Shown here in pieces: positions 1 to 6,155 of a DNA stretch of 52,188 nucleotides. The DNA lies in the IMG/VR virus record IMGVR_UViG_3300042569_002280, positions 1 through 52,188 of that record; one strand, 5' to 3'. How positions within the stretch are numbered: the stretch's first letter is position 1; each line of letters starts with the position of its first letter. The position numbers and the translations under genes are program-made. The notes under the pieces were generated by a model. The model was not told the DNA's origin. It saw nothing but the letters and a program-made list of their open reading frames with translations, and did no database searches. This DNA is from a virus.

Positions 1-1068
1 TATGTAGAAAATCTTAGAAAATATAAACCCGATTACGTTATACATGGTGACGATTGGCAAACCGGAAGGCAAAAGAAAGTAAGGGAAAGAGTTATAGAAA
101 CCATAACCGAATGGGGAGGCGAATTAATAGAGATCCCGTACACCGAAGGAATATCTTCAACACAGCTGAACTATATACAAAAAAGTATAGGTACTTCTCC
201 CGCTATCAGGCAATCTAAGTTAAGAAGGCTACTTGATTCCAAAGAAATAGTTAGAGGCATGGAAGCACATACTGGATTGAGTGGAATAATAGTAGAAAAA
301 GCTTCTGTTGTTAAAGATGATAAAACCGAAGAATTTGATTGCATATGGATGTCAAGTTTAACCGATTCTACATCAAAAGGGAAACCCGATATTGAGTTGG
401 TTGATAGACTTGATACATTAAATCAGGTGCTAGAGGTAACAACTAAGCCTATTATAGTAGATGGTGATACTGGAGGTGTAGAAGAACATTTCTGTTATAC
501 AGTAAGGACTTTGGAAAGACTAGGGGTTTCGGCTATAATTATAGAAGATAAAATCGGTCTTAAGAAAAATTCACTATTCGGAACTGACGTCGACCAAGAG
601 CAAGACACGGTCGATAACTTTTGCTCCAAGATAGCAGCAGGTAAAAAATCTCAGGTATCAAATGAATTCATGATCATTGCCAGAATAGAGAGCCTTATAT
701 TAGGTAATGGTCTTGATGATGCTATATTAAGAGCTGAAAAATATATAGCCGCTGGTGCTGATGGTATTATGATACATAGCAAAAAAACAGATCCGACTGA
801 AATATTCGAATTCTGTAAAATGTATCAGAAGCTAGATAATAAAGCACCTCTTTTTGCCGTTCCTTCAACGTATGATTCAGTAACAGAGAAAGAACTAATA
901 GACAATAATATAGATTTAGTAATCTATGCAAATCATCTAATAAGAAGCGCATACCCAGCAATGCTTAAAACCGCTGAAAGCATACTGCTTCACGAAAGGG
1001 GCAAGGAGGCATCGGAAAATTGTTTAAGCATAAAGGAAATATTAGATCTAATACCAGGGACGAGATAA
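1..1068 (+). CDS. pepM: Cytidylyltransferase-phosphoenolpyruvate mutase fusion, 5' truncated
   Basis: The reading frame is open from base 1, so the N terminus lies outside the window. The first ~85 residues are the C-terminal part of a cytidylyltransferase-like domain (HGDDW, then [12 protein letters not shown]). The remaining ~270 residues are PEP mutase: DGDTGG metal-binding segment, the diagnostic [10 protein letters not shown] (family EDKxGxKxNS), ARIES, and [14 protein letters not shown] mutase rearranges PEP to phosphonopyruvate, the entry step of nearly all phosphonate biosynthesis. The same domain order occurs in bacterial AepX-type enzymes, where the nucleotidyltransferase is thought to activate a phosphonate with CTP. 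Phosphonopyruvate decarboxylase genes follow directly. Family assignment of the mutase is very secure; the exact substrate of the cytidylyltransferase part is inference. Confidence 0.95.
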   Translation, partial: YVENLRKYKPDYVIHGDDWQTGRQKKVRERVIETITEWGGELIEIPYTEGISSTQLNYIQKSIGTSPAIRQSKLRRLLDSKEIVRGMEAHTGLSGIIVEKASVVKDDKTEEFDCIWMSSLTDSTSKGKPDIELVDRLDTLNQVLEVTTKPIIVDGDTGGVEEHFCYTVRTLERLGVSAIIIEDKIGLKKNSLFGTDVDQEQDTVDNFCSKIAAGKKSQVSNEFMIIARIESLILGNGLDDAILRAEKYIAAGADGIMIHSKKTDPTEIFEFCKMYQKLDNKAPLFAVPSTYDSVTEKELIDNNIDLVIYANHLIRSAYPAMLKTAESILLHERGKEASENCLSIKEILDLIPGTR

Positions 1069-1137
1069 TAATAAAAAGCGGATTCAAGTTAATAGACAGC
1101 GGTAATAATTTTTTCAAATTAAAAATAAAATAAAAAT

Positions 1138-1527
1138 ATGATAACTTTAGAAGAACTTAAAAATCAAGGTTATTCCTTTTTCACAGGCGTTCCTGATAGC
1201 TTGTTATCTCCGCTAATAAGAGAAATAGAAAAATCAACAGAAACACATATCATAGCACCCAACGAAGGGTTAGCATTAGGATTAGCTGTTGGCGCAGAAC
1301 TTGCGGGAAAGAAAAGCTGTGTATATTTACAAAATTCAGGTCTTGGTAATTTAATAAATCCTCTAACAAGTCTATGCATTCCCTTTGATATTCACCCTCT
1401 CCTCATAATAGGTCATAGGCATACTCTGGAGCAACATAAAGTGATGGGGAATACCGATAGAGAGATATTAGAATTATTGGGATATGAGAACTTCATAATA
1501 GTGGAGGGATCGAATAACGAATCATAA
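1138..1527 (+). CDS. Phosphonopyruvate decarboxylase, N-terminal (PYR) subunit
   Basis: This 129-residue protein matches the pyrimidine-binding half of ThDP-dependent phosphonopyruvate decarboxylase. It has FTGVPDSLL near the N terminus, then APNEGLALGLAVGAELAGK carrying the glutamate that activates ThDP, and a LQNSGLGN segment. Usual Ppd proteins are single chains of about 380 residues; here the frame stops after this domain and the second half begins two bases later in another frame. The leader is A-rich with no Shine-Dalgarno. It would drive the unfavourable PEP mutase reaction forward by decarboxylating phosphonopyruvate to phosphonoacetaldehyde. The related sulfopyruvate decarboxylase ComD/ComE is naturally two-subunit, so a split form is plausible; a frameshifted single gene is the alternative. 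Confidence 0.88.
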   Translation: MITLEELKNQGYSFFTGVPDSLLSPLIREIEKSTETHIIAPNEGLALGLAVGAELAGKKSCVYLQNSGLGNLINPLTSLCIPFDIHPLLIIGHRHTLEQHKVMGNTDREILELLGYENFIIVEGSNNES

Positions 1528-1528
1528 T

Positions 1529-1993
1529 ATGACAAGCAGAAAACAAGCGATATTGGAAATATTTAAGAATCATCCTGATTCTTTTTTTATAGCTAGCACG
1601 GGATACATTTCGAGGGCTGTATTTGAATTATTTCCTGATAATAAAAATATATTCTATATGCAAGGAAGCATGGGTATGGCTCCTGCTATAGGTTTAGGTT
1701 TAGCATCACAAACAGACAAGAACGTAGTGGTAATATCCGGTGATGGTTCATTGCTTATGCATCTGGGGATTACCCACACGATAAGAGATCTGAATCTTCC
1801 AAATTTATTCAATTATGTTCTAGATAATGGTACGCACGAGTCAGTGGGTGCATATCCTGTAAGCGATCTTGAAATGGAATATCCGGGAATAGATAGGATA
1901 TTTAAAATTACAAATGATGGTAAGCCACCTAGAGTGGGTATGGATTTTAAAACCAATAAGGAATGCTTCATAAAAGAATTAAAAGGACTATAG
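1529..1993 (+). CDS. Phosphonopyruvate decarboxylase, C-terminal (PP, ThDP-binding) subunit
   Basis: 154 residues match the pyrophosphate-binding half of phosphonopyruvate decarboxylase. Visible are ASTGYISRAVFEL, the QGSMGMA turn, and the ThDP motif GDGSLLMHLG followed by NYVLDNGTHESVGAYP (the GDG...N metal/diphosphate motif with the family's N-G-x-H-E-S). The ATG lies one base after the upstream stop (TAATATG), so the two halves are probably co-translated and assemble as a heteromer. The start falls exactly at the natural domain boundary (TSRKQAI, where full-length enzymes have a SR-x-EA-type segment). That argues for an evolved split rather than a random nonsense mutation. The 3' end overlaps the next gene by 31 bases. 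Confidence 0.88.
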   Translation: MTSRKQAILEIFKNHPDSFFIASTGYISRAVFELFPDNKNIFYMQGSMGMAPAIGLGLASQTDKNVVVISGDGSLLMHLGITHTIRDLNLPNLFNYVLDNGTHESVGAYPVSDLEMEYPGIDRIFKITNDGKPPRVGMDFKTNKECFIKELKGL

Positions 1994-2751
1994 TTTGTTC
2001 ACAGTCAACAAAAAAATTCATAGAGGGTAATGCAGGTGACGAATATATCATAGTAACAGGACCTCCTGATGAAAAAATATTAGACCTTGTCGATAGTATA
2101 GAAAATGTAATATGTATCGGCGGAGGCGCGGTTATAGATTATGCTAAGATAATTTCTAAGGGTCCAATAGAAATATGCTATCCAACTACCGCATCAGGAT
2201 CATCAGAAACTTCACATGCAGTTTATTGGATCGGTAACAATAAAATGGGGATTAAAAGATTTATTCCGAAAGAGGTTAGAATAATCGAAGAATCACTAGT
2301 TGGTCTTTCCGATGATATGATTCTATGGACCAAATGCGATATGATAGCTCATTGCTTAGATGTTAAATGGTCATCCGGAGCAACAATAGATAGCATAGGA
2401 TTAGCAGATGGAGCATTAGATTTAATAGGATCATCAGACTCCAATCTATCACTGGTGAATGCTGGTATAATTGCTGGGAGAGCAATAGAAATTACCCCGA
2501 CGACGATACTGCATTCCTTATCATATCCACTTACAGGTTTTTATAATATATCTCACGGAAAAGCTCTGTCATATCTTATACCAAAATTAGCAAACCATCT
2601 GAATCAAAAAATACCTAATATCAAATATGTTGAGTATATTGGAGAAATAGATTGGGATTTGGTTGTAGATAAGGCTTATGAGTATGATAAAATTTCTAAT
2701 GTAAACTTCAATATCAATAAAGAAGATTTGATAAAAATATTAAGCCGATGA
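1963..2751 (+). CDS. Fe-dependent alcohol dehydrogenase, probable phosphonoacetaldehyde reductase
   Basis: 262 residues of the iron-containing (group III) alcohol dehydrogenase family. Seen are the nucleotide-binding GGGAVIDYAK, the PTTASGSSETS segment, and metal ligands in DMIAHCLD, HSLSYPL and ISHGKAL. In phosphonate clusters this family (PhpC) reduces phosphonoacetaldehyde to 2-hydroxyethylphosphonate. Its position after PEP mutase and Ppd makes that the most likely reaction. At 262 residues it is shorter than the usual ~370, mainly because the C-terminal helical domain is abbreviated. The chosen ATG overlaps the Ppd gene by 31 bases; a later non-ATG start is possible. No aminotransferase for the alternative 2-aminoethylphosphonate branch is visible in the window. 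Confidence 0.82.
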   Translation: MLHKRIKRTIVCSQSTKKFIEGNAGDEYIIVTGPPDEKILDLVDSIENVICIGGGAVIDYAKIISKGPIEICYPTTASGSSETSHAVYWIGNNKMGIKRFIPKEVRIIEESLVGLSDDMILWTKCDMIAHCLDVKWSSGATIDSIGLADGALDLIGSSDSNLSLVNAGIIAGRAIEITPTTILHSLSYPLTGFYNISHGKALSYLIPKLANHLNQKIPNIKYVEYIGEIDWDLVVDKAYEYDKISNVNFNINKEDLIKILSR

Positions 2752-2789
2752 AAATAGCAATTTATTGGAATAATTTAGGATCAACGTAG
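2748..2789 (+). pseudogene. 13-codon remnant of a glycosyltransferase-like gene start
   Basis: An ATG overlaps the preceding stop as ATGA, the coupling used by intact genes elsewhere in the window. It opens a frame reading MKIAIYWNNLGST and then stops at TAG. The N terminus looks like a normal start of a GT-B type transferase but nothing recognisable follows. The stop sits inside a perfect palindrome, TAGTAC-AA-GTACTA, at 2787-2800. A deletion or truncation that removed most of a gene explains this best; a leader peptide is possible. Confidence 0.35.
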
Positions 2790-2830
2790 TACAAGTACTA
2801 ACGGAAAGTTACTAATTTTTTAAATGACGT

Positions 2831-3517
2831 ATGAATATTTGCATAAATTTAATAGCTACAGGTAAATACGTAGATTTTTTAGACGGGATAATAGAAAGCT
2901 CCGAGAAAAATTTTTTTCCTAATGATTCAGTTTATTATATTATCCACACAGATTGCACGGACCGGGTATTTCCAAAAAATTCAATAATTAATAGAATAGA
3001 TTTTGAGGAGTGGCCAAATCCAACTCTTAAAAGATTCCATTATTTTTTAATGGCTGAGGATGATATATTGAAGTCCGATTTTTCTTTTTATGTTGATGTA
3101 GATAGTTTATTTGTTAACCTTATAGATTTTGAATTAGAACCAATAAAGGGTATAATATCAACTTTGCATCCTGGATTTTACGGTACCTCCGGAACTCCGG
3201 AAAGAAATCCTAATTCTAAATCATATTTACCAATTGGTTCCCAAAATTTATATTTCTGCGGTGGATTTTTTGGAGGTGATTCTGTATCCTTTGTCAAGAT
3301 GTCAAGGAGGATAAAAGAAAATATAGATGATGATCTAAAGAATGGTATTATAGCAATATGGCACGACGAATCCCATCTAAATCACTACCTTTTCTACAAT
3401 CCTCCTGCAAATATATTAGGGAACTATTTCGCTATATCGCAAAATCAAATTAACCAGCACCCTGATTCTAGGATAGTTTTTCTAGATAAGAACCACAAAC
3501 ATTTAAGAAAAAAATAA
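2831..3517 (+). CDS. Glycosyltransferase family 6 (ABO/alpha-1,3-Gal(NAc) transferase type)
   Basis: 228 residues with the hallmarks of GT6, a retaining family that includes the ABO blood-group enzymes. These are YVDVDSLFV with D89-V-D91 as the metal-binding DXD, CGGFFGG, and the near-invariant WHDESHLNHY at residues 177-186. GT6 enzymes move Gal or GalNAc from UDP-sugar in alpha-1,3 linkage. As I recall, most bacterial GT6 proteins carry NXN instead of DXD, while a cyanophage member keeps DXD; this protein resembles the latter. It lacks the membrane stem of mammalian forms. Neighbours are the phosphonate genes and two further transferases, so it probably extends the same glycan. Family assignment is strong; donor and acceptor are unknown. 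Confidence 0.9.
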   Translation: MNICINLIATGKYVDFLDGIIESSEKNFFPNDSVYYIIHTDCTDRVFPKNSIINRIDFEEWPNPTLKRFHYFLMAEDDILKSDFSFYVDVDSLFVNLIDFELEPIKGIISTLHPGFYGTSGTPERNPNSKSYLPIGSQNLYFCGGFFGGDSVSFVKMSRRIKENIDDDLKNGIIAIWHDESHLNHYLFYNPPANILGNYFAISQNQINQHPDSRIVFLDKNHKHLRKK

Positions 3518-3524
3518 AATAAAA

Positions 3525-4364
3525 ATGATAGATTTAAGAAAATGCACGTTCATAATTCCTATAAAGGTAGAACACGAGGATAGACTTAAAAATCTAAGGA
3601 CAACATTAGGTTATCTTAACCATCACTTTATAACAAATGTAATACTCTACGAAATAGAGGATCCCGTTTCTCTGGAAATAAAAAATAAAAATATAGACCT
3701 CTATAATCTTAGTTTATTACCCAATCTAAATCTACATCACATTTTAAAAAAATTAGAATCTATTGATTTTTTTCATAGGACAATGTATCTAAACGAAATG
3801 CTAGAAATGGTTGAAACGGAGGTAGTTTGTAACTATGATATAGATGTCGTTCTACCGGTTGAATCCTACGTTGAAGCAGTAGATAAAATATCTGGCGGTG
3901 AATTGGACGTGGTCTATCCATTTTCATTCGGGGCTAGTCAATTTCAAGTTTTTCAAAATCTAGACCGAGACGGATTTGAAAAAAATTGGGATCTTTCTGA
4001 AATAATATCGCAGGATGAGAAGATAAATCGGTATTATTCTGAATATGGTCACTGTATATTTTTTAATACTGGTGTTTATAGAGAGCTAGGTGGTGAAAAT
4101 GAAAATTTTAAATCATACGGTCCCGAAGATAAAGAAAGAGGAACTAGGTTCATAAAATTAGATAAAAAAGTAGAATGGCTAAAGGGTGACGTTTTCCATT
4201 TTGAGCATTACCGCAGCAACGATAGCTCACCATCAAATCCCAATATAGATTTCAACAACTATCTATTTTCGAAATTATCAAATAAAACAAAAGAGGAGCT
4301 TTTTGACTATTACGCTAATGTGGAATATAGAAAGAAATATAGCAAGATGTCCAGTCACAATTAA
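3525..4364 (+). CDS. GT-A glycosyltransferase (galactosyltransferase-like)
   Basis: 279 residues. The N terminus (FIIPIKVEHEDRLKNLRTTL) is a typical first strand and helix of a GT-A fold. NYDIDVVLP provides a DXD at D105-I-D107, and SYGPEDKERGTRF resembles the G-x-x-x-ED acceptor-side motif of chondroitin-synthase/galactosyltransferase-type enzymes, followed by HFEHYRSNDSS. It would transfer a sugar from a nucleotide donor in the cytoplasm. The leader is A-rich (AAATAAAATAAAA before ATG, like that of the gene at 1138) and it begins 8 bases after the GT6 stop, so it is operonic. The specific sugar cannot be read from sequence. Confidence 0.75.
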   Translation: MIDLRKCTFIIPIKVEHEDRLKNLRTTLGYLNHHFITNVILYEIEDPVSLEIKNKNIDLYNLSLLPNLNLHHILKKLESIDFFHRTMYLNEMLEMVETEVVCNYDIDVVLPVESYVEAVDKISGGELDVVYPFSFGASQFQVFQNLDRDGFEKNWDLSEIISQDEKINRYYSEYGHCIFFNTGVYRELGGENENFKSYGPEDKERGTRFIKLDKKVEWLKGDVFHFEHYRSNDSSPSNPNIDFNNYLFSKLSNKTKEELFDYYANVEYRKKYSKMSSHN

Positions 4365-4376
4365 CTAGATCAAATA

Positions 4377-5111
4377 ATGAAGACAGGCGTTATTTTCTAT
4401 CATAAAAACTCCAGTATCTTATATGAAAAAAGATGGATTGATAAATGCATAGATACTATATTGAATCAATCCTATCCTGATTTTAATATCTATGAACTGA
4501 ATTATGGCGGAGATGATTTTTCTATATTTTCCGGAATTAATCACAATAGGGATTTAAATTTTTACAGCAAAAAATTTGAAAATCATGCGGAGGCAATGAA
4601 CTTTATAATAGATACTGCCTTTTGTGAAGGATGTGATGTAGTTTTTAATACTAATGTGGATGACTTCTATTCATTGGATAGGTTTAAGGAGCAATTAGAA
4701 ATACTATCAAAGGGGTATGATCTAGTTTCCTCTGATTTTTACTATGTAAAAGATTTTAACGAGAAAGAGTTGGACGTCGTAACTAATGGTCTTTGTGTTT
4801 CTAATGAAGGCTCAATAGAAGATGCATTGGAAAAAAACAATAACGTGATAGCTCATCCGTGTGTTGCTTTTAGCAAAAAATTCTGGGGTAGCAATAGATA
4901 CAATCCTGAAGAAATACCGGAGGAGGATCTTCTGCTCTGGAAAAGAGGAATTGAATCCGGTATGAAATTTTACATAATACCGGAAAAGCTACTTTTTTAT
5001 AGAATACACCAAAATCAGATATCATCTTCCCCTGTTCTATTGGAGGAAAAGAAAGTAGATAATTCAAGTAAAAGCGGGGGAAGTGTGTGGTTTAATGATT
5101 ATAATATTTAA
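4377..5111 (+). CDS. Family 2-like glycosyltransferase
   Basis: 244 residues. CIDTILNQSYPDFNIYELNYGGDD is the usual GT2 beginning, although the canonical DD-x-S is replaced by YGGDD. NTNVDDFYS at about residue 95 is the metal/UDP-binding DXD-like segment. The C-terminal EEDLLLWKR followed by YRIHQNQIS is the ED(x)LW and YR-x-H pattern common in polysaccharide GT2 enzymes. No membrane helix is seen. It is the third transferase of the block following the phosphonate genes and is five bases from the GDP-mannose dehydratase, so a shared glycan product is likely. Substrate unknown. Confidence 0.75.
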   Translation: MKTGVIFYHKNSSILYEKRWIDKCIDTILNQSYPDFNIYELNYGGDDFSIFSGINHNRDLNFYSKKFENHAEAMNFIIDTAFCEGCDVVFNTNVDDFYSLDRFKEQLEILSKGYDLVSSDFYYVKDFNEKELDVVTNGLCVSNEGSIEDALEKNNNVIAHPCVAFSKKFWGSNRYNPEEIPEEDLLLWKRGIESGMKFYIIPEKLLFYRIHQNQISSSPVLLEEKKVDNSSKSGGSVWFNDYNI

Positions 5112-5116
5112 AAACA

Positions 5117-6100
5117 ATGAATAAAAGAGCTCTTATAACAGGCATTAACGGACAAGATGGATCATATCTTGCAGAATTTCTAATAGGCAAAGGGTATGAT
5201 GTATTTGGTACGGTAAAGAGAAATTCAGTAGCAGAAAATCAAACTGCCAGGCTTGATTCGGTTTATGATAAAATCGGAAAAAATCTAATTTATGCAGATC
5301 TTACAGATTTAGCATCTCTACTGAATGCTTTAAGAATATCTAATCCAGATGAGGTTTATAATCTAGCTGCACAATCTCACGTTAGAATATCTTTTGACCA
5401 GCCAATCTATACAGCTAATGCTACAGGTTTAGGAACTCTTAATCTTCTAGAAGCAGTAAGATCTTTCAACCCAAAGATAAAGATCTACCAAGCATCGTCT
5501 TCTGAGATGTTTGGCAACTCCATAGACCCAGATGGATTCCAAAGGGAATCTACACCTTTGAATCCGGTTTCACCCTATGGATGTGCTAAAGTTTTCTCCT
5601 ATAATATCTGTCGAAATTATAGAAACTCGTACGGGATGTATATTTCAAACGGTATTCTATTCAATCACGAGTCACCCAGAAGAGGGACTAATTTTGTAAC
5701 CAATAAGGTATGTAAAGAAGCGGTAAAGATCAAATTAGGTCTATCTAAAAAACTAGCTCTTGGCAATCTAGATGCTACAAGAGACTGGGGACACGCTAAA
5801 GACTACGTGGAGGCGATGTGGCTTATACTTCAGCAGGAATCCCCGGAGGACTATGTTTGCTCTACCGGTGTATCGCATTCTGTAAAGGATCTAGTCGAGT
5901 ATGTGTTCAGTAAGCTAGATCTTGATTGGAAAGACTATGTGGTACAGGATGAAAAATTCCTCCGTCCCGAGGAGCTTGATGATTTAAAAGGAGACAGCAG
6001 AAAGCTTCGTTCTTTAACGGGATGGTCCCCTAAATACACATTCGAAACTATGCTCGACGAGATGATAGAGCATTGGCTAAGCTATTACTCTAATAAATAG
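5117..6100 (+). CDS. gmd: GDP-mannose 4,6-dehydratase
   Basis: 327 residues of the extended short-chain dehydrogenase family. The Rossmann motif GINGQDGSYLAEFL lies at the N terminus, then AAQSHVRISF, the catalytic SSSEMFG, and Y154-x-x-x-K158 in YGCAK. FNHESPRRGTNFVTNK and GNLDATRDWGHAKDYVEAMW are specific to GDP-mannose 4,6-dehydratase. It converts GDP-mannose to GDP-4-keto-6-deoxymannose, precursor of fucose, rhamnose or perosamine. Length is slightly below cellular Gmd (~345-370). Phage-borne gmd genes are known, usually beside glycosyltransferases as here. No GDP-fucose synthase (GMER) or perosamine synthase is beside it, so the next step may use a host enzyme. Confidence 0.96.
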   Translation: MNKRALITGINGQDGSYLAEFLIGKGYDVFGTVKRNSVAENQTARLDSVYDKIGKNLIYADLTDLASLLNALRISNPDEVYNLAAQSHVRISFDQPIYTANATGLGTLNLLEAVRSFNPKIKIYQASSSEMFGNSIDPDGFQRESTPLNPVSPYGCAKVFSYNICRNYRNSYGMYISNGILFNHESPRRGTNFVTNKVCKEAVKIKLGLSKKLALGNLDATRDWGHAKDYVEAMWLILQQESPEDYVCSTGVSHSVKDLVEYVFSKLDLDWKDYVVQDEKFLRPEELDDLKGDSRKLRSLTGWSPKYTFETMLDEMIEHWLSYYSNK

Positions 6101-6125
6101 AGACAAGAAGGATTGAGAACTGTTG

Positions 6126-6134
6126 GATATATAA
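6126..6134 (+). promoter_or_regulatory. Candidate phage late promoter (GATATATAA)
   Basis: One of a set of near-identical nonamers (consensus GATATATAG/A) found 21-30 nt before structural genes. This copy is 21 nt before the gene at 6156. It resembles the T4 late promoter TATAAATA, read by the gp55 sigma factor without a -35 box. Function is inferred from recurrence and position. Confidence 0.55.
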
Positions 6135-6155
6135 TATTGCAAAAAAATCCGACAG

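Noticed and set aside
1-6100. Possibility that the left end is bacterial sequence or a prophage flank
   Set aside because: No integrase, attachment site or bacterial housekeeping gene is seen, and strand, compactness and leader style continue unchanged into clear phage genes. Chimeric assembly cannot be excluded without reads.
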